Positions 33,802 through 44,473 of a stretch of 64,000 nucleotides of DNA are shown here, piece after piece. Source of the DNA: Pseudomonas sp. S35 (GTDB lineage: Bacteria > Pseudomonadota > Gammaproteobacteria > Pseudomonadales > Pseudomonadaceae); NCBI RefSeq assembly GCF_009866765.1, contig NZ_CP019431.1:2914001-2978000 (forward strand). The letters run 5' to 3'. Each line of letters opens with the position of its first letter. The first letter of the stretch is position 1. Below the pieces are notes generated by a model. The model worked only from the letters and a program-made list of their open reading frames with translations. It was not told the origin of the DNA and ran no database searches. The translations under genes were made by a program, and so were the position numbers.

Positions 33802-34886
33802 CGACGCCTCCGCAAGCGCAGGCGTTTGAGGCGTTGACGCCATTGCGGGTGTTGTTGCAGAAAGATCCCCTTGCTCGACAGTTTGTTGAACAAGCGTTGC
33901 AGCGCGTTGTTGGGCCAACGCTCCTGAATCACCAGCAACACGCTCAGGACCAGCGCCAGTGCCAAGGGCCCGCTGTACAGTGCTTGCGTGGGGCGCGCCT
34001 GGGTGGGTTGTTGTTCGACGGGTTCGAGTTGGTCGAGGGTTTGCTTGATGGTTTTCAGCTCTTCGCCATCGCGGGCTCGGAAGTACTGGCCGCCAGTGGC
34101 TTGGGCGATGGCCTTGAGTGTCGGTTCGTCGAGGTCCACGCTCGGGTTGACGCCCAGGATGCCCAGGGAACCGGTTTGCTCCGGGTCGGCGCCAATGCCG
34201 ATCGGGTAGATTTTGACGCCTTCTTCGGCGGCCAGGCGCGCGGCGGTCAGCGGGTCGATCTGCCCGGCGTTGTTGGCCCCGTCAGTCACCAGGATCAGCA
34301 CGCGGCTTTGCGCCGGGCGCTGGCGCAGGCGTTTGAGGGCCAGGCCGATGGCATCGCCAATCGCAGTGTTCTTACCCGCGATGCCGATGCGCGCTTCGTC
34401 CAGCCAGGTGCGCACGGTGCGGCGGTCGAAGGTCAGCGGCGCCTGCAGGTAAGCCTGGCTGCCGAACAGGATCAGGCCGACCCGGTCGCCATCGCGGCCC
34501 TCAAGGAAATCCCCGAGCAGGTGCTTGACCAGGCTCAGGCGGCTGATTTCCTCGTCCTGCCAGTGCATGTCTGGAAAATCCATCGAGCCGGACACGTCTA
34601 CCGCCACCAGCAAATCGCGGCCACTGGCGGCAATCGGCAGCGGTTCGCCGAGCCATTCCGGGCGTGCGGCGGCGCTTAGCAGCAGCAACCACAGCACGAC
34701 GAAGGGGGCCTGCTGGCGCCAGCTCGGCAGGTTGACGCGAGCGCGGCGCTTGGCCAGGCTTTCCAGGTCACTGAGGTAGCTGACTTTAAGTGCGGGCTCG
34801 CCGCTGTCGGCTACCGGCAGGACCAGCCGCATCAACCAGGGCAATGGCAGCAGGGCGAAGATCCACGGCCAGGCGAACTCAAACAT
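33798..34886 (-). CDS. BatA-like VWA-domain membrane protein
   Basis: 362 residues with N-terminal membrane helices (5-25 and 58-74), a VWA domain with an intact metal site DVSGS (Asp97, Ser99, Ser101) and VTDGANNAG, and a C-terminal membrane helix near 315-335. It is probably activated or remodelled by the MoxR ATPase encoded upstream. It overlaps the DUF4381 gene by 8 bases and the next VWA gene by 4. Intact MIDAS here contrasts with the degenerate one in the downstream partner. Confidence 0.9.
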   Translation of the reverse strand: MFEFAWPWIFALLPLPWLMRLVLPVADSGEPALKVSYLSDLESLAKRRARVNLPSWRQQAPFVVLWLLLLSAAARPEWLGEPLPIAASGRDLLVAVDVSGSMDFPDMHWQDEEISRLSLVKHLLGDFLEGRDGDRVGLILFGSQAYLQAPLTFDRRTVRTWLDEARIGIAGKNTAIGDAIGLALKRLRQRPAQSRVLILVTDGANNAGQIDPLTAARLAAEEGVKIYPIGIGADPEQTGSLGILGVNPSVDLDEPTLKAIAQATGGQYFRARDGEELKTIKQTLDQLEPVEQQPTQARPTQALYSGPLALALVLSVLLVIQERWPNNALQRLFNKLSSKGIFLQQHPQWRQRLKRLRLRRRR

Positions 34887-35373
34887 GTTTGCGAATCCAG
34901 GTGTCGACGGCTTGGGTCAAGCCGGCGATGGCCTTGTCGTCGAGTTTGCATTCGGGCTTGTAGGTGCCTTCCACCAGCACCATCCAGCGCGTAAGGCCAG
35001 CGGCCGGGCAGCGGTTGTCGAGGAATGCCAGCCATTTTCGCCCGTTGAGGGTGTGGCTCTGGCTGTAGGGGTAGTCGTTGCGGCACAGGCGCTTGAGCAG
35101 GCCGTTGAGTTGTTGCAGCCAGGCACCGGCGGGTGCACCGTCGTAAGGCTTGGGCATCAGCGCCAGCTCTGCCAGGGCAGCGATGCGCAGCGGGTCCAGT
35201 GGTTGTTCAGCACGGGCAAGCGGTCGCCGCGCGGGCAAAAACCGTCGCAGGGACCATAATCCCCAGCCGAGCAGCGGGATCACCAGCAGCAGTAACCACC
35301 AGCCCGGCGCAGGCGGCCAGAAGCCGATAGGCGGCGGGGCAATCAAGGGTTGCAGTTGGTCAAGGCTGCTCAT
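34879..35373 (-). CDS. DUF4381 membrane protein
   Basis: 164 residues: one transmembrane helix near residues 25-45 (WWLLLLVIPLLGWGLWSL) and a cytoplasmic helical domain. It is the standard small component between DUF58 and batA in proteobacterial moxR operons. Overlaps both neighbours (4 and 8 bases). Role unknown; probably links the VWA proteins to the membrane complex. Confidence 0.85.
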   Translation of the reverse strand: MSSLDQLQPLIAPPPIGFWPPAPGWWLLLLVIPLLGWGLWSLRRFLPARRPLARAEQPLDPLRIAALAELALMPKPYDGAPAGAWLQQLNGLLKRLCRNDYPYSQSHTLNGRKWLAFLDNRCPAAGLTRWMVLVEGTYKPECKLDDKAIAGLTQAVDTWIRKHV

Positions 35374-36302
35374 TGTTTTTTGGCCGGGCGTTGCGGGTTG
35401 AGGTATTCGCGCAGTTGCTCGACCATTTGGCTCTGGGTGCTCAAGGGCATCAGCAGCACCCGCAGCTTTTGTGCGAGCAGTTCCCAGCGGGCGATACGTG
35501 CTTCGGCCTGCGCCTTATAGGCTTGGCGCAAGTCGTAGTTCAGCGTGTCCAGCTCCAACTGCGCACCTCGTTGCGCGAAACGCAGCAGCCCAGCGGCGGG
35601 CAGGGCGTGGTCCAGTGGGTCGGAGATCGGCAGCAGCAGCAAGTCGCAGTGGCGTGACAGCAGGCTCAACTGTTGCTCGGCGCCTTCGGTGAGGGCGCGC
35701 TCATCGCAGATTACGATCACCAGGCTGCCCGGTCGCAACACTTCGCGGCCACGGCGCAGGGCCATGCCCAACGCGTCGGCTTCGGGGCGGCTTTCGGTGT
35801 CCAGGCTCTGGTTGACCCGCACCAGGCGGTTAAGCAGTTGCAGCAGGCTTTGCTTGCTGCGCCGGGGTTTGATTTCGTAGTGCTCGTTGTCGCCGAATAC
35901 CAACCCGCCGACGCGGTCGTTATGCCCCAGGGCCGCCCAGCCGATCAGGCTGGCCGCCTGCGCCGCCAACACCGATTTGAACATCTGCCCCGAGCCGAAG
36001 AACAGCCGGCAGCTTTGCTCGACCATGATGAAGATCGGCCGCTCGCGTTCTTCGTGGAACAGCTTGGTGTGGGGCTCCTGGGTGCGTGCGGTCACGCGCC
36101 AGTCGATGGTGCGCACATCATCGCCGGCCTGGTACACGCGCACCTGGTCGAAGTCGACACCGCGCCCGCGCAGCTTGGAGTGGTGCAGGCCAATCAACGG
36201 GCTGCGCTGGCTCGGCGTGGAAAACAGCTGCACTTCGCGCACGCGATGACGCATCTGGATCAACTCACTGAGCGTGACGCGGATACCATCGGTGGCGTTC
36301 AT
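35370..36302 (-). CDS. DUF58 domain protein of the moxR operon
   Basis: 310 residues, with the DUF58 signature RGVDFDQVRVYQAGDDVRTI (about 48-67), followed by DWRVTARTQEPHTKLF, then a VWA-like fold. The ATG at 36302 (MNATDG) is chosen; an in-frame TTG at 36311 could extend it by three residues. It begins 5 bases after the moxR stop, with coupling likely. DUF58 proteins are constant partners of MoxR ATPases and probably their clients. Confidence 0.88.
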   Translation of the reverse strand: MNATDGIRVTLSELIQMRHRVREVQLFSTPSQRSPLIGLHHSKLRGRGVDFDQVRVYQAGDDVRTIDWRVTARTQEPHTKLFHEERERPIFIMVEQSCRLFFGSGQMFKSVLAAQAASLIGWAALGHNDRVGGLVFGDNEHYEIKPRRSKQSLLQLLNRLVRVNQSLDTESRPEADALGMALRRGREVLRPGSLVIVICDERALTEGAEQQLSLLSRHCDLLLLPISDPLDHALPAAGLLRFAQRGAQLELDTLNYDLRQAYKAQAEARIARWELLAQKLRVLLMPLSTQSQMVEQLREYLNPQRPAKKQ

Positions 36303-36307
36303 CGGCG

Positions 36308-37267
<960 letters not shown>

Positions 37268-37453
37268 CGATGACGGTTCCTGGAAAGATGAGCCCGAGTG
37301 CTGTGTGGCAAGCATCGGGCTGGGGTGCCTACTTTAATGCATGGAAGGGGGCGGCGACTAACGGCGTAGCGGGTATTTTTGGCAAAACTTGTAGGAATTT
37401 TGTGTGGAGTGCGCAGTTCTGCCCAGAACATTTCTTGTTGTGAACACTGTCAA

Positions 37454-37543
37454 TGTGGGAAGGGGGCTTGCCCCCCGAGAGCAGAGTGTCAGTTATGAAC
37501 CCGCTGACTGATATACCGCCATCGGGGGCAAGCCCCCTCCCGC
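37454..37543. repeat. REPIN: two inverted REP copies
   Basis: A forward copy (TGTGGGAAGGGGGCTTGCC from 37454) and an inverted copy (ending GGGGGCAAGCCCCCTCCC near 37542) about 50 bases apart, in the gap upstream of moxR and downstream of the 117-aa gene. Confidence 0.8.
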
Positions 37544-37562
37544 ATTTATTTATTGGGTGGTC

Positions 37563-37916
37563 TTAGATCCGGGTGAAGGTGCCGGTACCCTTGAGGATGT
37601 TCTGCAGGGTTTCGTCCAGCTCGGCCATGTCCGATGCGGCGGTGGCGTGGGTGATCTGCAACTGATCCTTGCCCCCCAGTGCATCGGCATCGCCCGCCGC
37701 CAACTCCACCAACAGGGTGGTCTCGCCCAGCGTCACCTTCAGCCCATCCAGGGTCGACGGCTCGTAATCCCAGGTCAATTCCACTTCGTCTTCGTCCGGA
37801 TAACGGGTCAGCATGAACATCTCGCCGTTTTTTCCGTGGCAGCAGAGCATGGCCATATTGTCTTCTTCGTCGTCGCACGGAGTGGCCATCAGGGCGTCGG
37901 TTTTAAATTGCAGCAT
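37563..37916 (-). CDS. Conserved hypothetical protein (117 aa)
   Basis: The start at 37916 (MLQFKTDALMATP) is set by AGGA with a 6-base gap. Soluble and acidic, with CDDEEDNMAMLCCHG near residues 12-26 and a predicted mostly beta fold (EMFMLTRYPDEDEVELTWDY). No catalytic motif recognised. Probably a single-gene unit between a REPIN and the long gdhB upstream region. Confidence 0.7.
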   Translation of the reverse strand: MLQFKTDALMATPCDDEEDNMAMLCCHGKNGEMFMLTRYPDEDEVELTWDYEPSTLDGLKVTLGETTLLVELAAGDADALGGKDQLQITHATAASDMAELDETLQNILKGTGTFTRI

Positions 37917-38396
37917 GGGAAATCCTGTCTGGAAGAGGGCGTCGCGTGGCGCAATTGTGCCATTGCGGCGAATTTTGCGCTGCATCCTGTGTCACACGTG
38001 TTGCATGACCTGACAGCTAGAATCAGTCATTTTCGGCACTCGCGGGTTTGAAATTTGCGTTTTTTTTCACGGCGACTGTCGGGTTGCACTCGTCGCAACC
38101 CTAACCCTGCTTACCGATGACCGAATATGTCGCAGCGCTGCAAGAGCAGTCCTCCTACACTCGTTAAGCTGCGCAACGGATGCGCATGTTCCAGGGGCCT
38201 GACCTGCCCGTCGTACCGTCACCCGGCAAGGTGCGCATCTTATGGAAGTTGTATGTGACCTGACTGTCTTGTCCAGCTTCACCCACCTGTCACTCTGAAT
38301 TCGTTATGGTAGACCGCGAACAGAGCTGACGGTCTCCCCGCAAGGGGATAACACGCGACGCTTCCATCAATAACAAGCCCAAGCGGAGTACCACAG
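37917..38396. other. 480-base intergenic region upstream of gdhB
   Basis: No convincing gene: the open frames here have no ribosome site and Arg/Ser-rich translations. It must hold the gdhB promoter and a long leader; I see a small CCCC-GCAA-GGGG hairpin near 38336-38347 and the CA motif listed separately. No certain -35/-10 pair was found. Confidence 0.6.
38369..38376 (+). promoter_or_regulatory. CA motif (Hfq/Crc target) in the gdhB leader
   Basis: AATAACAA matches AANAANAA, 21-28 bases upstream of the gdhB start and just before the ribosome site (AAGCGGAG at 38381-38388). Confidence 0.5.
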
Positions 38397-41300
38397 ATGG
38401 CGTTCTTCACCGCAGCCAGCAAGGCCGACTTCCAGCATCAACTGCAAGCGGCACTGGCGCAGCACATCAGTGAACAGGCACTGCCACAAGTGGCGCTGTT
38501 CGCTGAACAATTCTTCGGCATCATTTCCCTGGACGAACTGACCCAGCGTCGCCTTTCCGACCTGGCCGGTTGCACCCTGTCTGCCTGGCGCCTGCTTGAG
38601 CGCTTTGATCACACCCAACCGCAAGTGCGGGTCTACAACCCCGATTACGAACGTCATGGCTGGCAGTCGACCCACACCGCGGTCGAAGTGCTGCACCATG
38701 ACCTGCCGTTCCTGGTGGACTCGGTGCGTACCGAGCTGAACCGCCGCGGCTACAGCATCCACACCCTGCAGACCACCGTGCTCAGCGTGCGCCGTGGCAG
38801 CAAAGGCGAGTTGCTGGAAATCCTGCCCAAAGGCACCCAGGGCGACGACATCCAGCAAGAATCGCTGATGTACCTGGAAATCGACCGCTGCGCCAACGCT
38901 GCCGAACTGAACGTGCTGAGCAAAGAGCTTGAGCAGGTACTGGGCGAAGTGCGTGTGGCCGTGGCCGATTTCGAGCCGATGAAAGCCAAGGTCCAGGACC
39001 TGCTGGCCGGTATCGACGCCAGCGAGTTCGGTATCGACGGCGAAGAGAAAGCCGAGATCAAGAACTTCCTGGAGTGGTTGGTGGGCAACCACTTCACCTT
39101 CCTCGGTTATGAAGAATTCGTGGTACGTGACGAGGCGGACGGCGGTCATATCGAATATGACGCCAGCTCGTTCCTCGGTCTGACCAAGCTGCTGCGCGCC
39201 GGCCTCACCGCCGACGACCTGCGCATCGAAGACTACGCCGTGTCGTACCTGCGTGAACCGACCGTGCTGTCGTTCGCCAAGGCCGCACACCCTAGCCGCG
39301 TACACCGCCCGGCGTACCCGGACTACGTGTCGATCCGCGAGATCGATGCGAGCGGCAAGGTCATCAAGGAACACCGCTTCATGGGCCTGTACACCTCGTC
39401 GGTGTACGGCGAAAGCGTGCGCGTCATCCCGTACATCCGTCGCAAAGTGGCCGAGATCGAACGCCGTTCGGGCTTCCAGGCCAAGGCGCACCTGGGCAAG
39501 GAGCTGGCGCAAGTCGTTGAAGTGCTGCCCCGTGACGACCTGTTCCAGACCCCGGTCGACGAGCTGTTCAGCACCGTGATGTCGATCGTGCAGATCCAGG
39601 AACGCAACAAGATCCGCGTGTTCCTGCGCAAAGACCCGTACGGTCGTTTCTGCTACTGCCTGGCCTACGTGCCGCGCGATATCTATTCCACCGAAGTGCG
39701 CCAGAAGATCCAGCAAGTACTGATGGATCGCCTGAAAGCCTCGGACTGCGAGTTCTGGACCTTCTTCTCCGAATCCGTACTGGCCCGCGTGCAGCTGATT
39801 CTGCGGGTAGACCCGAAGAACCGCCTCGACATCGACCCGCTGCAACTGGAAAAAGAAGTGGTGCAGGCCTGCCGCAGCTGGCAGGACGACTACTCCAGCC
39901 TGGTGGTGGAAAGCTTCGGCGAAGCCCACGGCACCAACGTGCTGGCAGATTTCCCGAAAGGCTTCCCGGCGGGTTATCGCGAGCGTTTCGCGGCGCATTC
40001 GGCCGTGGTCGACATGCAGCATTTGCTCAGCCTCACCGAGGCCAACCCGCTGGTCATGAGCTTCTATCAGCCGCTAGGCCAGGTGTCCGGGCAGCGTGAG
40101 CTGCATTGCAAGCTGTACCACGCGGATACCCCGCTGGCACTGTCCGACGTGTTGCCGATCCTGGAAAACCTCGGCCTGCGCGTGCTGGGTGAATTCCCGT
40201 ACCGCCTGCGCCACGCCAATGGCCGTGAGTTCTGGATCCATGATTTTGCGTTCATCGCCGCAGAAGGCGTGAACCTGGATATCCAGCAGCTCAACGACAC
40301 GTTGCAGGATGCGTTCGTGCATATCGTCCACGGCGACGCCGAGAACGATGCGTTCAACCGCCTGGTACTGACCGCCGGCCTGCCATGGCGCGACGTCGCG
40401 CTGCTGCGTGCTTATGCCCGTTACCTGAAGCAGATTCGCCTGGGCTTCGACCTGGGTTACATCGCCAGCACCCTGAACAACCACACCGACATCGCTCGCG
40501 AGTTGACACGGTTGTTCAAGACGCGCTTCTACCTGGCGCGCAAGCTCACCGCCGACGACCTGGAAGACAAGCAGCTTCGCCTGGAGCAAGCGATCCTCAG
40601 CGCCCTGGACGATGTTCAGGTGCTCAACGAAGACCGCATCCTGCGTCGCTACCTGGACCTGATCAAGGCCACCCTGCGCACCAACTTCTACCAGACCGAC
40701 GCCAACGGCCAGAACAAGTCGTACTTCAGCTTCAAGTTCGACCCGCGTGCTATCCCTGAGCTGCCCAAGCCGGTGCCGAAGTTTGAAATCTTCGTCTACT
40801 CGCCACGGGTTGAAGGCGTGCACCTGCGTTTCGGCAACGTCGCTCGCGGCGGCCTGCGCTGGTCCGACCGTGAAGAAGACTTCCGTACCGAAGTACTCGG
40901 CCTGGTAAAAGCCCAGCAAGTGAAGAACTCGGTGATCGTGCCGGTGGGCGCCAAGGGCGGCTTCCTGCCGCGTCGCCTGCCGTTGGGCGGCAGCCGGGAC
41001 GAGATCGCGGCCGAGGGCATCGCCTGCTACCGCATCTTCATTTCGGGCCTGTTGGACATCACCGACAACCTGAAGGACGGCGCCCTGGTACCGCCGTTGA
41101 ATGTGGTTCGTCATGACGACGATGACCCGTACCTGGTGGTAGCAGCGGACAAAGGCACTGCGACCTTCTCCGACATCGCCAACGGCATCGCCATCGACTA
41201 CGGCTTCTGGCTGGGCGATGCGTTCGCCTCCGGTGGTTCCGCCGGTTACGACCACAAGAAAATGGGCATCACCGCCAAAGGCGCGTGGGTCGGTGTGCAG

Positions 41301-43256
41301 CGTCACTTCCGTGAGCGCGGCATCAACGTGCAGGAAGACAGCATCACGGTGGTGGGCGTCGGCGATATGGCCGGCGACGTGTTCGGTAATGGCCTGTTGA
41401 TGTCGGACAAGCTGCAACTGGTCGCGGCCTTCAACCACCTGCACATCTTTATCGATCCAAACCCGAACCCGGCGACCAGCTTCGTCGAGCGCCAGCGTAT
41501 GTTCGAGCTGCCGCGTTCGGCCTGGACCGACTACGACACCAGCATCATGTCCGAAGGCGGCGGTATCTTCTCGCGTAGCGCGAAGAGCATTGCCATCTCG
41601 CCACAGATGAAAGAACGCTTCGACATCTCGGCCGATAAACTGACCCCGACCGAACTGCTGAACGCCTTGCTCAAGGCGCCGGTGGACCTGTTGTGGAACG
41701 GCGGTATCGGTACGTACGTCAAGGCCAGCACCGAAAGCCACGCCGATGTGGGCGACAAGGCCAACGACGCGCTGCGCGTCAACGGTAACGAGCTGCGCTG
41801 CAAGGTGGTGGGCGAGGGCGGTAACCTCGGCATGACCCAGCTGGGTCGTGTGGAGTTCGGCCTCAATGGCGGCGGTTCCAACACCGACTTCATCGACAAC
41901 GCCGGTGGTGTGGACTGCTCCGACCACGAAGTGAACATCAAGATCCTGCTCAACGAAGTGGTGCAGGCTGGTGACATGACCGACAAGCAACGCAACCAGT
42001 TGCTGGCGAGCATGACCGACGAAGTCGGCAACCTGGTGTTGGGCAACAACTACAAGCAAACCCAGGCCTTGTCCCTGGCAGCTCGCAAGGCTTACGAGCG
42101 AGCAGCCGAGTACAAGCGCCTGATGAGCGACCTGGAAGGCCGTGGCAAGCTGGACCGCGCCATCGAGTACCTGCCGACCGAGGAGCAGCTCACCGAGCGC
42201 GCCGCCACCGGCAAGGGCCTGACCCGTCCGGAACTGTCGGTGCTGATCTCGTACAGCAAGATCGACCTCAAGGAAGCGCTGCTCAAGTCCCAAGTGCCGG
42301 ATGACGAGTACCTGACCCGTGACATGGAGACCGCGTTCCCGCCGAGCCTGGTGGCCAAGTTCGGCGAAGCCATGCGTCGCCACCGTCTTAAGCGTGAGAT
42401 CGTCAGCACCCAGATCGCCAACGACCTGGTCAACCACATGGGCATCACCTTCGTTCAACGACTCAAAGAGTCGACCGGCATGAGCCCGGCGAACGTGGCC
42501 GGCGCCTACGTGATCGTCCGCGACATCTTCCACCTCCCGCACTGGTTCCGTCAGATCGAAGCCTTGGACCATCAGGTTTGCGCTGATGTGCAATTGGAGC
42601 TGATGGATGAGCTGATGCGCCTGGGCCGTCGTGCTACGCGCTGGTTCCTGCGCAGCCGTCGCAACGAGCAGGACGCTGGGCGCGATACTGCGCACTTCGG
42701 CCCGCACCTGGCCGCGTTGGGCCTCAAGCTCGACGAACTGCTGGAAGGTCCGACCCGCGAAGGCTGGCAGACCCGCTACCAGGCCTACACCGAAGCCGGC
42801 GTGCCGGAGTTGTTGGCGCGCATGGTTGCAGGCACTACCCATCTGTACACCTTGCTGCCGATCATCGAGGCCGCCGACGTGACCGGGCATGACGCCGCTG
42901 AAGTGGCCAAGGCCTACTTCGCCGTCGGCAGCGCCTTGGACTTGCCGTGGTACCTGCAGCAGATCAGCGATCTGCCCGTGGCCAACAACTGGCAGGCCCA
43001 GGCGCGCGAAGCGTTCCGCGACGATGTGGACTGGCAGCAACGGGCGATCACCATTTCCGTCCTGCAAATGGCCGATGCGCCACAAGACATGGAAGCCCGC
43101 GTGGCCCTGTGGCTTGAGCAGCACAAGGACATGGCTGATCGTTGGGTCGCAATGATGGTGGAAATCCGTGCTGCGGTCGGCACGGACTACGCCATGTACG
43201 CGGTGGCCAACCGTGAGTTGCTGGACCTGGCGTTGAGTGGTCAATCGGTGTTGTAA
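38397..43256 (+). CDS. gdhB: NAD-specific glutamate dehydrogenase, 180-kDa class
   Basis: Oxidative deamination of L-glutamate to 2-oxoglutarate, the catabolic enzyme for arginine/glutamate use in pseudomonads. 1619 residues, matching the about 1620-residue P. aeruginosa GdhB. It has a long N-terminal ACT-like regulatory region (about 1-700) and a catalytic core (GGLRWSDREEDFRTEVLGL near 816-834; KNSVIVPVGAKGGF with the catalytic lysine near 842-855). An NAD-binding domain (VVGVGDMAGDVFGNG near 985) and a C-terminal helical domain follow. The start follows AAGCGGAG. Monocistronic, with a terminator downstream. Allosteric control by arginine is known for the family. Confidence 0.97.
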   Translation: MAFFTAASKADFQHQLQAALAQHISEQALPQVALFAEQFFGIISLDELTQRRLSDLAGCTLSAWRLLERFDHTQPQVRVYNPDYERHGWQSTHTAVEVLHHDLPFLVDSVRTELNRRGYSIHTLQTTVLSVRRGSKGELLEILPKGTQGDDIQQESLMYLEIDRCANAAELNVLSKELEQVLGEVRVAVADFEPMKAKVQDLLAGIDASEFGIDGEEKAEIKNFLEWLVGNHFTFLGYEEFVVRDEADGGHIEYDASSFLGLTKLLRAGLTADDLRIEDYAVSYLREPTVLSFAKAAHPSRVHRPAYPDYVSIREIDASGKVIKEHRFMGLYTSSVYGESVRVIPYIRRKVAEIERRSGFQAKAHLGKELAQVVEVLPRDDLFQTPVDELFSTVMSIVQIQERNKIRVFLRKDPYGRFCYCLAYVPRDIYSTEVRQKIQQVLMDRLKASDCEFWTFFSESVLARVQLILRVDPKNRLDIDPLQLEKEVVQACRSWQDDYSSLVVESFGEAHGTNVLADFPKGFPAGYRERFAAHSAVVDMQHLLSLTEANPLVMSFYQPLGQVSGQRELHCKLYHADTPLALSDVLPILENLGLRVLGEFPYRLRHANGREFWIHDFAFIAAEGVNLDIQQLNDTLQDAFVHIVHGDAENDAFNRLVLTAGLPWRDVALLRAYARYLKQIRLGFDLGYIASTLNNHTDIARELTRLFKTRFYLARKLTADDLEDKQLRLEQAILSALDDVQVLNEDRILRRYLDLIKATLRTNFYQTDANGQNKSYFSFKFDPRAIPELPKPVPKFEIFVYSPRVEGVHLRFGNVARGGLRWSDREEDFRTEVLGLVKAQQVKNSVIVPVGAKGGFLPRRLPLGGSRDEIAAEGIACYRIFISGLLDITDNLKDGALVPPLNVVRHDDDDPYLVVAADKGTATFSDIANGIAIDYGFWLGDAFASGGSAGYDHKKMGITAKGAWVGVQRHFRERGINVQEDSITVVGVGDMAGDVFGNGLLMSDKLQLVAAFNHLHIFIDPNPNPATSFVERQRMFELPRSAWTDYDTSIMSEGGGIFSRSAKSIAISPQMKERFDISADKLTPTELLNALLKAPVDLLWNGGIGTYVKASTESHADVGDKANDALRVNGNELRCKVVGEGGNLGMTQLGRVEFGLNGGGSNTDFIDNAGGVDCSDHEVNIKILLNEVVQAGDMTDKQRNQLLASMTDEVGNLVLGNNYKQTQALSLAARKAYERAAEYKRLMSDLEGRGKLDRAIEYLPTEEQLTERAATGKGLTRPELSVLISYSKIDLKEALLKSQVPDDEYLTRDMETAFPPSLVAKFGEAMRRHRLKREIVSTQIANDLVNHMGITFVQRLKESTGMSPANVAGAYVIVRDIFHLPHWFRQIEALDHQVCADVQLELMDELMRLGRRATRWFLRSRRNEQDAGRDTAHFGPHLAALGLKLDELLEGPTREGWQTRYQAYTEAGVPELLARMVAGTTHLYTLLPIIEAADVTGHDAAEVAKAYFAVGSALDLPWYLQQISDLPVANNWQAQAREAFRDDVDWQQRAITISVLQMADAPQDMEARVALWLEQHKDMADRWVAMMVEIRAAVGTDYAMYAVANRELLDLALSGQSVL

Positions 43257-43277
43257 AACAACGACTGGTACTGGAAG

Positions 43278-43311
43278 AATCCCTGAATCTCACGATTCAG
43301 GGATTTTTTTT
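43278..43311 (+). terminator. Rho-independent terminator of gdhB
   Basis: 12-bp perfect stem (AATCCCTGAATC and complement), TCAC loop, then a T-run to 43311; starts 21 bases after the stop. Confidence 0.92.
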
Positions 43312-43346
43312 GGCCCGGTGAACCCGGGCAGCCCGCTATTGGACGA

Positions 43347-44396
43347 TTATTTCGCAGTGCCCGGAATGATCAACTCCTCAAGGCGAGAGAAGGGTTCAAT
43401 AGCCTTATCTGCAAGCTCGGTCAGGGTCGTCCTGGCCTTTTCCCAATCCGTTTGCGTCATCTGCATTTCGATTGCGTGGAGGTCGGATGCAAGCATGGGA
43501 ACCTCATCGACCTCCGCTGTTTTCTTGAGTACATACTTCAACATCGCGTAGGCCAGGCCGAGGTCCTTGGCTAGGCCGTACGTGCGCGGCGCCTGTCGCT
43601 CGCCAGGGGCATAGCGGGATGCGTCTTTTTGCGCGCGCGCAAAGTTGGCGAGTGCGTAGCCGTATTCGAGCATCCCGTATACCTGTCCCATCCACGCCAG
43701 TTGAGCAAGACGTGATTGTTTTTCGGCAAAACTGGCATTCGACTCATCAGAAAAGACTCGTGCGTATACCGCCAAAGGCAGTCCACCGTCTGCGGACGCT
43801 TGCAGGAGTTCTTCGATTCGGGCGTGGCGTAGGGTGTCGTTACTAAAGATCTCAGGCTTTTGTTGATACAACTGGGCGAGTTTGTATTGGGCTTGGTTCC
43901 AGCCGACGGCGGCGGACTTCTCCAACCAATGGGTGTCATTGGTAATGAGGTACATGTAATACATGCCCTGGGGATTCTCTTGGCTCGCCGGGTTGGTCAG
44001 CAGGCCCTTGGCTTTTTCCAGGGACTGGGCGTCACCCAGTTGTATCAAGGCAGGAATATAGTTCTGAGCCGCAGCCATTCTGAGCCATTTCTTTGTATCG
44101 TCGCTTGCGTGGGAAGTGACCTCACCGTTCTTGTGATGCCAGATGCCGTCGCGGTAAGCACCGCATGTGGCCAGGGCGAACTGAGACCAAGCGTTGCCGT
44201 TCGCGGCGGCTATGTTTAGAAAGCGCTCGGCTTCTTCAAGTTTGTTGAGCTGGAATATTTTCGCGCCCGTGTGAAGCGCAGCATCGTTCAACTCGTTCAG
44301 AGCCGTCTGCATTTCCAGTGGCATTGTTGTTTTTTGCGTGTTCAGTTGCGAAAGCACGCTGAACAGTGCTGGTCGTATTTTTGAATCTGATTTCAT
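43347..44396 (-). CDS. Sel1/TPR-like helical-repeat protein
   Basis: 349 residues, no signal peptide. Several Sel1-like helical pairs are visible: AERFLNIAAANGNAWSQFAL (near 59), KKWLRMAAAQNYIPALIQLG (near 103), HWLEKSAAVGWNQAQYKLAQLY (near 155), EELLQASADGGLPLAVYARV (near 192). Repeats are imperfect. Such proteins are scaffolds for protein interactions. Convergent with gdhB and alone in its unit. The ribosome site is weak (AGG). GC content is a little below the neighbours. Confidence 0.75.
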   Translation of the reverse strand: MKSDSKIRPALFSVLSQLNTQKTTMPLEMQTALNELNDAALHTGAKIFQLNKLEEAERFLNIAAANGNAWSQFALATCGAYRDGIWHHKNGEVTSHASDDTKKWLRMAAAQNYIPALIQLGDAQSLEKAKGLLTNPASQENPQGMYYMYLITNDTHWLEKSAAVGWNQAQYKLAQLYQQKPEIFSNDTLRHARIEELLQASADGGLPLAVYARVFSDESNASFAEKQSRLAQLAWMGQVYGMLEYGYALANFARAQKDASRYAPGERQAPRTYGLAKDLGLAYAMLKYVLKKTAEVDEVPMLASDLHAIEMQMTQTDWEKARTTLTELADKAIEPFSRLEELIIPGTAK

Positions 44397-44473
44397 GATT
44401 GGTGCCTGTAATACGCACTGAAATTGTGCGCAAACAGGGTGTGAGATTGCCTGGGCGCTCAGGCGTTACATAG

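Noticed and set aside
38067..38282. Possible small gene upstream of gdhB on the minus strand
   Set aside because: Arg/Ser-rich translation, no ribosome site, no recognisable features.
40074..43244. Open frame of 1056 codons antisense to gdhB
   Set aside because: No ribosome site, translation rich in His/Gln/Val from antisense of biased codons, lies wholly inside a certain gene.
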